64,000 nt of DNA, taken from Acinetobacter haemolyticus (GTDB taxonomy: Bacteria; Pseudomonadota; Gammaproteobacteria; Pseudomonadales; Moraxellaceae). The stretch spans positions 62,001 through 126,000 of the forward strand of contig NZ_OVCN01000005.1 in the NCBI RefSeq assembly GCF_900406815.1, given 5' to 3'. Made by a program: the position numbers and the translations under genes. The first letter of the stretch is position 1, and the number at the start of each line of letters is the position of its first letter. The notes below the pieces were generated by a model that was not told the DNA's origin, did not search any database, and was given only the letters and a program-made list of their open reading frames with translations. Positions 38,433 to 49,894 of the stretch are shown here, piece after piece.

Positions 38433-38897
38433 TTACATTTGAGATTGAATATAATTCTGCAAACCGATTAACTCAATCAATCGTAATTGTTTTTCTAACC
38501 AATAAGTATGATCTTCTTCCGTATCTGAAAGTTGCTGACGCAACATATCTCGGCTAATAAAATCACCTTTTTCTTCACACAATTTTATACCTGTCGCCAA
38601 TTTCTCACGGACGTGATATTCAAGTGCTAAATCTGCTTTTAAACAGCTCACCACATCCGTACCAACATTAATGTCTTCACGGTTCATGTTTGGCTGCGCG
38701 CCTAAAAACAAAACACGGCGAATAATTGCATCTGCATGTGAGGCTTCTTCCTGCATTTCATGATCAATGCGCTCATAAATCTTGCTCAAGCCCCAATCTT
38801 CGTACATTCTTGAATGGATTAAATATTGATCACGAGCAGCCAATTCACCGCCAATGAGCATATTTAAATAGTCGACGACTTCTGGATTGCCACGCAT
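38433..38897 (-). CDS. Ferritin of the FtnA/bacterioferritin family lacking the heme methionine
   Basis: A 154-residue four-helix iron-storage protein. The ferroxidase ligands are visible: E18 ([10 protein letters not shown]), E51 and H54 (EEASHAD), E94-type (ALEYHVR) and E127/H130 (DTEEDHTYW). The position of heme ligand Met52 of E. coli Bfr is Ala here. This matches the heme-free Pseudomonas FtnA type rather than true Bfr, although databases call both bacterioferritin. TAGGAG precedes the ATG. Confidence 0.9.
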   Translation of the reverse strand: MRGNPEVVDYLNMLIGGELAARDQYLIHSRMYEDWGLSKIYERIDHEMQEEASHADAIIRRVLFLGAQPNMNREDINVGTDVVSCLKADLALEYHVREKLATGIKLCEEKGDFISRDMLRQQLSDTEEDHTYWLEKQLRLIELIGLQNYIQSQM

Positions 38898-39248
38898 AAT
38901 ATTTACTCCTATCGATTACCGTTATTATGCGTAAGTTCGATTAAAATTGCAAAGCTCACAGACACGTAAACCCATGATTTTTATAAAATTAAAATGAGAA
39001 ACATACGCATTTACAGTTCTCATTAAACTAATTTATTGAAATAAAATAAGCGTTTGCAATTAATTCAGGTGTCGCACGTCACTCGAATAGTCATGACCCC
39101 CTTTATTTTAATTTTTGTAACGGTTAGCAATGCTTCTTATTTAAATCATTTTTCAAGTAAAAAGTAAGAAATTCTTTCAACCGTTGTGTATTTAGGTAAA
39201 ATTCGCTAAATAGAATCATTTACAAAAAGCAGCATGCGGAAATACAAA
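38898..39248. other. Intergenic region between ferritin and SDR genes
   Basis: About 350 AT-rich bases. It holds the ferritin promoter at the left end and presumably the SDR promoter at the right. No further gene or repeat was seen. Confidence 0.6.
38924..38952 (-). promoter_or_regulatory. Putative ferritin promoter
   Basis: Read on the minus strand: -35 TTGCAA, a 17-base spacer, -10 CATAAT. It lies about 27 bases before the ferritin ATG. No Fur box was recognised over it. Confidence 0.6.
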
Positions 39249-40304
39249 ATGGATAAGAGCAAACCGATTTTAGTGACTGGGGCGACGGGTTATATTGCAG
39301 GTTGGATTATTGAACGACTCTTGAATCAGGGATATATCGTTCATGCAACGGTTCGTGATCCATCAAAAAAAGATAAAATCCAACATCTGTACGACATCGC
39401 AGAAAAATCTTTAGGACAGATTCATTTTTTTAAAGCTGATTTATTACAAGCTGGGGCGTTTGATAAGTCAATGAAAGGATGTGAAATCGTTATTCACACC
39501 GCCTCACCTTTCGTTGTGACAAACTATAAAGATGCCGTAAAAGATATTATTGAGCCTGCTGTGATTGGCACTGAGAATGTTTTAAACAGCGTCAATCGAA
39601 CTGAATCAGTCAAACGTGTGGTACTGACATCAAGTATTGCATCAACTTATGGCGATGCGATTGAGATTCTTGATACTAAAAACAATGAATTTGATGAAAG
39701 CCACTGGAACAATACCAGCAGTGAAACTCATCAACCTTATCCATTTTCAAAAGTTGCAGCAGAACGTAAAGCCTGGGAAATGGCTGAACAACAAAATCGT
39801 TGGGATTTAGTCTGCATTAATCCAGCATTGGTGATGGGACCATCATTAACTGCCAATACACAATCAGGTAGTGTTGAAGTTTTACAGCAATTTGCCAATG
39901 GTATGACTTTACTCGGTGTACCGCCCATGTGGAATGGCATCGTTGATGTCCGTGATGTAGCTGATGCACATATTCAAGCTGCAAGTAACACCAATGCAAA
40001 AGGACGCTATATTATCAGTGGTGGAACTTTAAGTTTATTGGAAATGGGGAGAATCTTACGTCAGAATTTTGGCAATCGTTTTCCTTTCCCGCGTAATCAA
40101 CTCCCAAAATCAGCATTTAAATTATTTGGACCATTCGCTGGATTTTCGAGATCATTCGTTGAACTCAATATGGGTTATCCAATTTATTTTAATGCGAAAA
40201 AGAGTCAACAAGAGCTGGGAATACAATACCGAGATATTGAATCTAGCGTCGTTGAACACTTTCAACAATTACTCGATGACGGTGTCGTTAAAAAATATCT
40301 TTAA
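39249..40304 (+). CDS. NAD(P)-dependent extended SDR reductase (dihydroflavonol-reductase-like)
   Basis: A 351-residue extended short-chain dehydrogenase. The cofactor loop VTGATGYIAGW begins at residue 9. ATVRDPSKK favours NADPH, ASPF near residue 81 is family-typical, and the catalytic Tyr and Lys lie in YPFSKVAAERKAWE. It belongs to the dihydroflavonol/cinnamoyl-CoA/methylglyoxal-reductase-like group, so an aldehyde or ketone substrate is likely but unknown. The ATG at 39249 has GGAAA 7-8 bases upstream; an ATG at 39234 is the alternative. Confidence 0.85.
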   Translation: MDKSKPILVTGATGYIAGWIIERLLNQGYIVHATVRDPSKKDKIQHLYDIAEKSLGQIHFFKADLLQAGAFDKSMKGCEIVIHTASPFVVTNYKDAVKDIIEPAVIGTENVLNSVNRTESVKRVVLTSSIASTYGDAIEILDTKNNEFDESHWNNTSSETHQPYPFSKVAAERKAWEMAEQQNRWDLVCINPALVMGPSLTANTQSGSVEVLQQFANGMTLLGVPPMWNGIVDVRDVADAHIQAASNTNAKGRYIISGGTLSLLEMGRILRQNFGNRFPFPRNQLPKSAFKLFGPFAGFSRSFVELNMGYPIYFNAKKSQQELGIQYRDIESSVVEHFQQLLDDGVVKKYL

Positions 40305-40310
40305 CTCATC

Positions 40311-40336
40311 AAAAAGCCGCTTTTAAAGCGGCTTTT
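40311..40336. terminator. Bidirectional terminator between the SDR gene and ligA
   Basis: Near-perfect hairpin AAAGCCGCTTT/AAAGCGGCTTT with A and T flanks. Confidence 0.88.
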
Positions 40337-40359
40337 ATTTGTTCAAATCTTCAAGTCAA

Positions 40360-42387
<2,028 letters not shown>

Positions 42388-42402
42388 TTACTTTTCACCA
42401 TA

Positions 42403-42425
42403 TAAAAGGGCGGAAAAACCGCCCT
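42403..42425 (-). terminator. Hairpin between zipA and ligA
   Basis: Perfect 7-bp stem AGGGCGG/CCGCCCT followed by TTTTATA on the minus strand. It may reduce readthrough into ligA. Confidence 0.6.
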
Positions 42426-42459
42426 ATAACTTTTCACTCAATTCATTATAAAAGATTAA

Positions 42460-43500
42460 TTAGGTCGCTGCTTGATTTGAACGATAGTCAATCACATGGT
42501 GACGCCAATGTTCTTTCAATTGCGGCGTAAACTCTAAGTTATTTTCATCATAGACTTTGCCATCCACTTCACGAGCAATTAAGCCCGCGATACTGGTCAT
42601 CATGTCATAACCAGTGACTGCTTTGCTATTTGGTAATGCCAAGAAAAATGCCAAGCCTTGAACCTGTTCACCAGATAAGGTTTCCAAATCGAAACCTGCA
42701 GGTCCATGGTCGGTAATACGTAAGACAGAGAACATCAAAGCACTTGGCTCATCGGTATTTTCATAACGATGGAAGCAAGACATTTCTCCATAGCGTAAAC
42801 CATATTTGAGTAAAACTTTTAGCGCTTTATCACCAGATAAGGCACGGCGAGGATTTGGATAAACATTTAATGCAATAATCTGTTCAGCTGTAGCTAATGC
42901 ACTTTCATCATCATAACGTTGTTGTTCATGCAAATGTACATCCAGAATATTGCTTTCTCCATCAAATTCAGCGATTTCAACAGTTTCAATATTAGGATTT
43001 AAACTCAGCTCTGGTTCAGCTTTAATTTGCTCTGACTGAGTTTCCTCTGTGGTTGTATCCGACTCTTCAACCTTCACCACTTGTTCAGTGAGGGATGAGT
43101 CAATTTCAGTCGTTTCCTGAGTTGATTTTTGTTCTTCAACATCTGTTTCCGAGGTAACTGCAACCTCACTGATGGTATCTTCAGCTTTCTCATCTAGCGG
43201 TTGTTCTACTTTTTCTTCAACAATCACGTCTTGTTTTGGTGATTCATTGCGTGGTTCGACCTCAACCGCTTCATCATTTAAACGAGGTTCAACACGTTCA
43301 GTGCTTGGACTCACCACGTCATTTTGTAGAAGTTGGTCTCGTACATGACGAGGAATTACAGGCTGATTACTTTCAGGATTAATATGTAATTCTGCTTCTA
43401 ATGAAGGTTCAACTGGTTTGGGTTTTCTTAAAATCATGGTCAAACCAACAAGCATAATTACAACGGCGACAACAATGCCTATTATTGTATTCACTTCCAT
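42460..43500 (-). CDS. zipA: Cell division protein ZipA
   Basis: ZipA anchors FtsZ to the inner membrane. It has 346 residues from the ATG at 43500, which has GGAG 8 bases upstream. A single N-terminal membrane helix (TIIGIVVAVVIMLVGLTMIL, about 4-24) is followed by a long acidic, E/V/T/P-rich linker (about 30-195). The C-terminal FtsZ-binding domain comes last (about 200-340: IIALNVYPNPRRALSG, MFSVLRITDHGPAGFD). The linker is typical but highly variable. Confidence 0.93.
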   Translation of the reverse strand: MEVNTIIGIVVAVVIMLVGLTMILRKPKPVEPSLEAELHINPESNQPVIPRHVRDQLLQNDVVSPSTERVEPRLNDEAVEVEPRNESPKQDVIVEEKVEQPLDEKAEDTISEVAVTSETDVEEQKSTQETTEIDSSLTEQVVKVEESDTTTEETQSEQIKAEPELSLNPNIETVEIAEFDGESNILDVHLHEQQRYDDESALATAEQIIALNVYPNPRRALSGDKALKVLLKYGLRYGEMSCFHRYENTDEPSALMFSVLRITDHGPAGFDLETLSGEQVQGLAFFLALPNSKAVTGYDMMTSIAGLIAREVDGKVYDENNLEFTPQLKEHWRHHVIDYRSNQAAT

Positions 43501-43515
43501 ACTAGGACTCCGCAA

Positions 43516-43763
43516 CTAACCCGTATTCTTTTGCCTGTTTAGGGGGGAATGATGATTATTTCAGCCATGCCTGCGTTATTAGCTAAAACCACGTAAACAA
43601 GGCATGAAATGCAGACAATGGTACTTCCCTTGTCAAATTTCATAACGAAGTTTACGGCAGTTTTTAGCCATAACCCTGCGGGACAGGGACATTTTTTGTC
43701 GCTGCGTTGTTACTCATTACTTATTTAGAATAACTAAATTACGTAATTCGTGCCTAGCATCGC
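43516..43763. other. Intergenic region between smc and zipA
   Basis: About 248 bases with no gene. It contains a small inverted repeat (CCCTGCGGGACAGGG, about 43675-43689) and GTCGCTGCGTTGTTAC, a string with the look of a dispersed intergenic repeat, though no second copy was seen here. The zipA promoter probably lies here. Confidence 0.45.
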
Positions 43764-46700
43764 CTAAGAAATGTCCTCTGTCGCAAGCATGTGTGGAATA
43801 TCAACATCCCCCAGATCAACAGTCACTAATTTTGATGTACCTGGCTCTGGCATGGTTACACCCAACAAATCTGTCGCCATTGTCATTGCCAATTTATTAT
43901 GTGTAATGTAAATGAATTGCACTTGTTCAGAAAGCTCTTTTACCAAATTACAATACCGCTGCACATTTGCATCATCCAATGGCGCATCGACCTCATCCAA
44001 AACACAAAATGGTGCTGGATTTAATCTAAAGATCGCAAAAACCAAAGCTAAAGCAGTTAAAGTCTTTTCTCCACCTGAAAGTAGGGCCAAGGAACTATTC
44101 CGCTTACCAGGTGGGCGCGCCATCAACTTTACACCTGATTGCCAATCATCTTCGAGGCTTAGAGTCGCTTCACCACCACCAAACACTTTCGGAAACAACG
44201 TTTGTAACTCTTGATTGACCTGATCAAATGTTGTCATAAATAACTTACGTGTTTCCTGATCAATGCTCTTCATCGCGTCTTTGAGTTGGTCTACAGTATT
44301 TTGTAAATCCTGCATTTGATGATTAAGCTCATCAAAACGCTGAGAGACTTCCTCATATTCTTGTGAAGCTGCCAAATTCACAGCACCAATTTTTTCAAAT
44401 TGTTGCTGTGCTTTTTCAAGTTTTTGCTGATGTTCTTTAATTTCAATCGATACGTCTTGGAGAGCCTCAGCATTTAATTCTTTTAGCTGATCGAGATAGT
44501 GCTCCCGATCAGACTTAGCTGCCTGCCAAGCTAAACGCTTTTGCTCCAACTGCTCACGCACTTGTTCATCTTTTTGTTGGGCTTGATGACGTTGCTCAGT
44601 CAACTGTTGCTGTTTTTCTTGAACCTGATTCAGCTCAAGCTGCCATTCACTCCAGTTTTTTTGCAATTTTTCTGTTTGTTGAAACTGCTCTTGAAACTGT
44701 GACTCTAAATTTGGAAGCTCCAATTGAATCGGATCAACAAATTTCTTTGCCTGCTCTATTTGCTCGATAATCTGTCGATATTGTGTTTTTAAGAAAGAAA
44801 TATCTTTCTCTAATAATTCTATTTGCTGATTGGCCTGTGAGGTTTGACGGCGAAGTGTCTCTCGTTGTTGCTGTTGTTGTGTGAGTTGCTGTTGCTGCTC
44901 ATCTAACTGTTCATTCAGACTTTCAACCTGAAACTGCAAGGTTTTATAATTTGGTAATACGGCTTCTAATTTCAGTGCAAGTGCATGTAGATCAATCTCT
45001 AAATCATCACGCTGCATTGCATCTTCTTCGAGCTGTATATCCAACTGTTTAAGTTGATCCGCTAACTGTTGTTGCTGTACCACAAATGCCTGTGCCGTAC
45101 TTTGTAGCTTGGCAATTTGCACATCGAGCTGTTGTAATTCTTTTTGTTTTTGCTTAAGGCTTTGCTGTTGTTGCACTAAGGTCTGTTGCTGCTGTTGCAA
45201 GCTTTGCTGCTGTTGTGAAAATTGATTTTCCAAATCAAGCAACTGTGGCTGCTTTTCTACAAGTTGTTGTTCGATTTCCTCTAAACGCACTTGATGACTT
45301 AGTATGCCCTGTGCACTTTGGCTATCTTCATCATAATGCAGGCCAATCATCCAGTCCGCACCAACATGATAACCATCAAGCGTCAAAATCGATTGCGCAT
45401 GCTTAAGATCAGCCTGATAATTCAATGCTGTTGTTAAATCATCTGCAACGGCAACATTTGCCCAAAGTGAAGATTGCGGGGTTTCGATAAAATCACTTAA
45501 ACAACGCAGTTGTTGTATTTGAATCTTTTGTTGCGTAGATGATTTTAACTGACGAGCCACATCTTCTTGGAATGTTTGTCCACTCTCAATCAACTGCGCT
45601 TGTAACCATTTAGCTAAAAATTTCTCAATGATCATGGCATAGGCTTTGCCTTGAGCCGTTAAACGCAAGCTTTGCATCAATCGAACCGCATTTTGATCAT
45701 GCTTCGGATTTTGTTTTGCAACGAATTGATTTAAGTTTTTTTGCTCAGCCAATAAAACCTGAATCTCTGTTTTTAGGCTTTGTAGATCCGTCTTATTTGA
45801 CTGTTGCTGATCTTGCTGTGTCTGTACCTCGTACTGTAACTGGTCAATTGCAGTTTCTAACAGAACAATTTCTTGCTGCAATTGTTGCTGTAATTGTTCG
45901 AGCTGTTCTTGCTCATCATTCTGAACTTGTGCACGAATCTGACTGGTTTGTGCTTGTAAGGTCTGCTTTTGTTGTTCAAGCCTTAAAACATTTTTCGTCA
46001 ATTGCTCAATTTGTGCTGCCATTTGCAATTTTTTTTGCTGTTGCTGCTCAACTTGAGTTTTGAGTTGCTCAAATTGCTGCTGGGCTTGTTTTTGCTGGGC
46101 TTGAACATCCGTAAAGTTTTGCTCAGATGATTGCGTTTGCTGTTCCAATGCCAGCAATGTTTCATTTTGCTCATCAAACTGAGTGCTAAGCGTTTCTACC
46201 TGTAACTCTGATAATTGTAAGCGCTCTTTGGTTTGAAGCTTTTGCTGCTCAAGTTGAGCCAAACTACTACTATTTTGCTGAAATAGACTTTGTTTCTGCT
46301 CCAGTGTCATTTTCAACTCAGCAAGTTTTTTCTCTGCTTGCTGCCATTCCTGCTGCAAAGGCGATGATTGCTGAATTAAACGCTGGAATAATGCACTGGT
46401 CGCTTCTAGGTCATGCTCAATGGTATTTGACTCAGAACGAACCAGTTTGAAACGCTCACCAAGTTCTGTCATTTCTACGGTATATTCTTGTTGTAACTTG
46501 TGACTTTGATTGGCTTGAAAAGAAAGGATTTCAATTTTTAAATGACGAATTTGGCTTTCTAGCGTTTTATATTGAATTGCGGCTTCAGACTGACGTTTTA
46601 GCGTTCTTAGCTGTGATTTTAACTCAACAGCGATATCTTCTAAACGTGCTAGATTCTGTTCGGTATGTTCTAAATGCTGTAGCGTCTCACGACGACGTGC

Positions 46701-47222
46701 CTGATAGCGGGAAACACCTGCCGCTTCTTCAATAAACACACGCATTTCTTCAGGTTTGGCTTCGACTAGACGGCTAATCATGCCCTGCTCAATCACCGCA
46801 TAAGAACGCGGTCCTAAGCCTGTACCCAAGAAAATATCGGTAATATCACGACGACGGCACCGTGTACCATTTAAGAAGTATTCCGACTTACCTTCACGCG
46901 TCACTTGGCGACGAACAGCAAGCTCATTATAGGCATTATAAGCGCCACCTAATTTGCCATAGGTATTATCAAAACGAAGTTCTACACTGGCCACACCGAC
47001 AGGCTTACGCTTGGATGTCCCTGTGAAAATAACATCCTGCATACTGCCGCCACGCAATTGACGTGCGTTGGACTCGCCCATAACCCAACGAATCGCATCA
47101 ATGACATTCGACTTTCCACAACCGTTCGGCCCAACAACCGCAGTACGGTTGGTCTTAAAATGTAAAGTGGTACTATCGGCAAAAGATTTAAAGCCTGAAA
47201 GTTTTAAACTGCTTAAACGCAT
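43764..47222 (-). CDS. smc: Chromosome segregation protein SMC
   Basis: SMC is the ATPase of the SMC-ScpAB complex that organises sister chromosomes. It has 1152 residues. Walker A GPNGCGKSNVIDAIRWVMGE begins at residue 32. Two coiled-coil arms flank a hinge (about 505-640). The C-terminal head has the signature LALLSGGEKTLTALAL and Walker B PFCVLDEVDAPLDD. The arms are extremely glutamine-rich (up to about five Q in a row). It follows gntR by 10 bases, with AGGGCAG before the ATG. Confidence 0.97.
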   Translation of the reverse strand: MRLSSLKLSGFKSFADSTTLHFKTNRTAVVGPNGCGKSNVIDAIRWVMGESNARQLRGGSMQDVIFTGTSKRKPVGVASVELRFDNTYGKLGGAYNAYNELAVRRQVTREGKSEYFLNGTRCRRRDITDIFLGTGLGPRSYAVIEQGMISRLVEAKPEEMRVFIEEAAGVSRYQARRRETLQHLEHTEQNLARLEDIAVELKSQLRTLKRQSEAAIQYKTLESQIRHLKIEILSFQANQSHKLQQEYTVEMTELGERFKLVRSESNTIEHDLEATSALFQRLIQQSSPLQQEWQQAEKKLAELKMTLEQKQSLFQQNSSSLAQLEQQKLQTKERLQLSELQVETLSTQFDEQNETLLALEQQTQSSEQNFTDVQAQQKQAQQQFEQLKTQVEQQQQKKLQMAAQIEQLTKNVLRLEQQKQTLQAQTSQIRAQVQNDEQEQLEQLQQQLQQEIVLLETAIDQLQYEVQTQQDQQQSNKTDLQSLKTEIQVLLAEQKNLNQFVAKQNPKHDQNAVRLMQSLRLTAQGKAYAMIIEKFLAKWLQAQLIESGQTFQEDVARQLKSSTQQKIQIQQLRCLSDFIETPQSSLWANVAVADDLTTALNYQADLKHAQSILTLDGYHVGADWMIGLHYDEDSQSAQGILSHQVRLEEIEQQLVEKQPQLLDLENQFSQQQQSLQQQQQTLVQQQQSLKQKQKELQQLDVQIAKLQSTAQAFVVQQQQLADQLKQLDIQLEEDAMQRDDLEIDLHALALKLEAVLPNYKTLQFQVESLNEQLDEQQQQLTQQQQQRETLRRQTSQANQQIELLEKDISFLKTQYRQIIEQIEQAKKFVDPIQLELPNLESQFQEQFQQTEKLQKNWSEWQLELNQVQEKQQQLTEQRHQAQQKDEQVREQLEQKRLAWQAAKSDREHYLDQLKELNAEALQDVSIEIKEHQQKLEKAQQQFEKIGAVNLAASQEYEEVSQRFDELNHQMQDLQNTVDQLKDAMKSIDQETRKLFMTTFDQVNQELQTLFPKVFGGGEATLSLEDDWQSGVKLMARPPGKRNSSLALLSGGEKTLTALALVFAIFRLNPAPFCVLDEVDAPLDDANVQRYCNLVKELSEQVQFIYITHNKLAMTMATDLLGVTMPEPGTSKLVTVDLGDVDIPHMLATEDIS

Positions 47223-47232
47223 ACTGCCCTAA

Positions 47233-47928
47233 CTAACGGCGTGAGCGTCTCGCCCAAGCCAATTCAATCTGTTTCATACGTGTCAGAGATTCCAACACAA
47301 GGTTACGCAAGTGTCGACAAAAATCTTCCATAAATAAAGCAGCTTGTTGTGATTTTCGGATCAAAATAGCATCAATCACGAGCTTAAATAGCGTAAATGA
47401 TTCTTGCAGCTCACGACGTGAGGTATTTAAGGTTAAAAAATAACTACGACGCAGAGATGGCAACAGTTCTTTATAGAATTGCATTAAATAAGGATTTGCC
47501 ACCATGTCATGCTGTTCAGCTAAATAATTAAAAATTGCGTCATAAAATTTCTCAATATCCCCGGCTCTAACAAACTCAACCAACTGATCCAACATAACTT
47601 GCAATTGTTCAGCTTCGTTGACACGCCATGTCTCACTAATCCGCTGCACAATATGCCCAAGTACCATGACGTTGGTATCAAACAAGGCTTTAACCTGTTG
47701 AGCGGACATTTCAGAAACAATCGCACCACGACGTGGGAAAATTTCGATCAGATAAGTACGTTCTAGTAATAATAATGCTTCACGGACAGAACCCCGACTG
47801 ACATCCAATTCTTTAGCGATACGTAATTCTTGGATGCGTTCACCCTCAACCAACTCACCGCTAATGATTTGTTCACTAATATATTTTGCAATCTGTTCAG
47901 AAAGACTATCAGCCTCTTCAAGATTCAT
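47233..47928 (-). CDS. GntR-family transcriptional regulator with FCD domain
   Basis: A 231-residue regulator. The N-terminal winged helix (about 10-75: ISGELVEGERIQELRIAKEL, DVSRGSVREALLLLE) is the GntR DNA-binding domain. The C-terminal half is an all-helical FCD domain (about 85-215) that usually binds an organic acid. The start at 47928 has GAGGGG just upstream; an ATG at 47964 is possible. It heads gntR-smc, an order also known in Pseudomonas. A matching palindrome lies in its promoter. Confidence 0.88.
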   Translation of the reverse strand: MNLEEADSLSEQIAKYISEQIISGELVEGERIQELRIAKELDVSRGSVREALLLLERTYLIEIFPRRGAIVSEMSAQQVKALFDTNVMVLGHIVQRISETWRVNEAEQLQVMLDQLVEFVRAGDIEKFYDAIFNYLAEQHDMVANPYLMQFYKELLPSLRRSYFLTLNTSRRELQESFTLFKLVIDAILIRKSQQAALFMEDFCRHLRNLVLESLTRMKQIELAWARRSRR

Positions 47929-47964
47929 GGGCCCCTCGCTATCTTTGTTATACGCATTGTCCAA

Positions 47965-48297
47965 TGCTATTTGCGCTTTTTTGTTTTAACTGATCTGGCG
48001 CTATAAATTCTATATCATTGTCTGACAATTTTATTGCTTTTTAAGCCAATCATATGGAAAAAAACCACGCAGCCCCCTGTTTTCAATAAAAACATTAACT
48101 TTTCTACTTTTAATATCAAATATTTATGTATAAATTTTAGCGATCAACCATATATCTGAAATATAGAATCAACAAAAATATTTATTGATACAAATCACAC
48201 TAAATAAAATTTAATAAAAATAAGTCACATAAAATACATATTCATCTAGGTAATTTCCAATAGGTGCACAAAAGCTGCATTTTTTTAACCAAAGGGC
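47965..48297. other. AT-rich intergenic region upstream of gntR-smc
   Basis: About 333 very AT-rich bases without a gene. The left end holds the gntR promoter and palindrome; the right end is the 3' side of the TauE-type gene. Nothing else was recognised. Confidence 0.6.
48017..48029. promoter_or_regulatory. Putative GntR operator over the gntR-smc promoter
   Basis: The perfect 13-base palindrome ATTGTC-T-GACAAT contains TNGT-N3-ACNA, the operator pattern of FCD-type GntR proteins. On the minus strand TTGTCA also works as a -35, with TATAGC 17 bases on. Repressor binding would block that promoter. Confidence 0.6.
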
Positions 48298-48312
48298 TTA
48301 AAAAAGCCCTTT
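48291..48312. terminator. Hairpin containing the stop codon of the TauE-type gene
   Basis: AAAGGGCTT/AAGCCCTTT with a four-base loop spans the stop codon. The T-run after it on the minus strand is poor. Confidence 0.5.
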
Positions 48313-49098
48313 ATATACAAAATAACAGCCTACTGTGACCAACAGCCCTGCAAAACATTTTTTTAACATCGCTGGAGACAAACGGTGTGCCACGCGTGCA
48401 CCGACTTTCGCTGTAATAAAGCTCATTATGCTAATGCCTATAAAAGCATAAATATGAACATAACCAATGGTATTTGGCACCTCTACTTGCTGTTTAGTAC
48501 CAAACCACATAAACCCCACTGCACCAGCAACCGCGATCGGTAAACCACATGCCGCAGAAGTTGCGACTGCTTTTTGCATTACCACACCATATCGATTTAG
48601 GAAAGGAACTGTTAAGCTCCCCCCACCGATACCAAAAATTGCAGATGCGACCCCAATTCCGCCTCCAGCAGCCAATTGAATCGAAGCGGATGGTAAATGG
48701 CGATTTGGGTCTACTACACCATGTGCACCTCTAAACATTTTAAATGCCATCCAAATTGCAAATATACCGATCACCAATTGCAAATGCTGACCAGACATAA
48801 GATCTGCAATACCAGCCCCTAAAAATGAACCTAGAACCAAACCTGGTGCCAAATTACGAAAAACCGACCACAAGACTGCCCCTTTTTTATGATGAGCCAT
48901 CACTGAACTGATCGAAGTCACAATAATCGTCGCCAAAGATGTTCCTACGGCAATATGCATGATGACGTTAGGGTCATAATTTAGTTGAGTGAAAACAATA
49001 TATAAAATTGGAACAATAATTAATCCACCGCCCACGCCAAATAGCCCTGCGGTAAATCCAGCAATTGCACCAATCAGCAAATATATGATTAACTCCAT
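48298..49098 (-). CDS. TauE/SafE-family inner-membrane transporter
   Basis: A 266-residue integral membrane protein with about eight hydrophobic helices. The two-fold repeated signature G-x-G-G-G appears as GLFGVGGGLIIVPIL near residue 18 and AIFGIGGGSLTVPFL near 156. The family exports sulfite, sulfonates or related organic anions; the substrate here is unknown. It is divergent from birA with a 25-base gap. Confidence 0.87.
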   Translation of the reverse strand: MELIIYLLIGAIAGFTAGLFGVGGGLIIVPILYIVFTQLNYDPNVIMHIAVGTSLATIIVTSISSVMAHHKKGAVLWSVFRNLAPGLVLGSFLGAGIADLMSGQHLQLVIGIFAIWMAFKMFRGAHGVVDPNRHLPSASIQLAAGGGIGVASAIFGIGGGSLTVPFLNRYGVVMQKAVATSAACGLPIAVAGAVGFMWFGTKQQVEVPNTIGYVHIYAFIGISIMSFITAKVGARVAHRLSPAMLKKCFAGLLVTVGCYFVYKGLF

Positions 49099-49123
49099 AA
49101 ATACATGACCACTCTACTTAAAA

Positions 49124-49879
49124 ATGATGGATGATTTCGTAACACGTCAACTACAGCAATTGCTTAGTGCCAAAGGCCAATTTCCCGAAGTGGTTTTACT
49201 CAAAACTACGACCACATCAACCAACGATGATATGCGTGAAATTGCTCAAAAAGGTATAAGCACAGGATTGGTGTGCAGTGAACAACAAACACAAGGTCGC
49301 GGTCAACACCAAAGAGCCTGGTCATCACCAGAAGGCAATATTTATTTAAGCACATTGATTCAAAGTCAAACGGCCTTGGATGGTCGTCTTGCGCTTGAAA
49401 TTGCATTAAATATTTTACAAATGCCAAGTCTGCACAGTTTAAATCTACAAGTAAAATGGCCCAATGATTTATATAGTCCTCAAGGTAAATGGGGCGGAAT
49501 CTTGGTTGAACCTTTATCAAGCAATCAAGCAATTGTCGGGGTGGGCATTAACCTCAACACACCGCCCGTCGAAAATGCAGATCAAGCGATCACATCACTG
49601 CATATGCTCGGCTTACATCAAATTGATCGACTTACATTGATTGCAGAATTGTATACAGCGATTCAACAAGCAGCTCAATGGTTTGAACATGGCTCTTATA
49701 ACTTAGCTGAACGCTTCAATCATCATGCGATTTGGATCAACCAACCCGTTGAATTTGAACATACTCAAGGCAAAGTTCAAGGGATTTTTCAAGGGATTTC
49801 AAATGATGGTGCTGTCCTTATCCGTACAGATCACACGCAAACTTTTTATCAAGGTCGGTTAAGACTTACATCGCATTAA
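49124..49879 (+). CDS. birA: Biotin-protein ligase BirA, monofunctional (no DNA-binding domain)
   Basis: BirA adenylates biotin and joins it to the acetyl-CoA carboxylase carrier. At 251 residues it begins almost directly with the catalytic domain: STNDDM, QTQGRGQHQRAWSSPEGNIYLS near residue 57, and VKWPNDLY with KWGGILVE near 110-125. The N-terminal winged helix of bifunctional BirA (about 60 residues) is missing. It is thus a ligase, not a bio repressor. Either of two adjacent ATG codons may be the start. Confidence 0.93.
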   Translation: MMDDFVTRQLQQLLSAKGQFPEVVLLKTTTTSTNDDMREIAQKGISTGLVCSEQQTQGRGQHQRAWSSPEGNIYLSTLIQSQTALDGRLALEIALNILQMPSLHSLNLQVKWPNDLYSPQGKWGGILVEPLSSNQAIVGVGINLNTPPVENADQAITSLHMLGLHQIDRLTLIAELYTAIQQAAQWFEHGSYNLAERFNHHAIWINQPVEFEHTQGKVQGIFQGISNDGAVLIRTDHTQTFYQGRLRLTSH

Positions 49880-49894
49880 GGAATAAAACCACTT

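Noticed and set aside
44800..46400. Opposite-strand frames inside smc
   Set aside because: CAA/CAG-rich coding makes the complementary strand TTG-rich and open. These are shadows of the glutamine codons.
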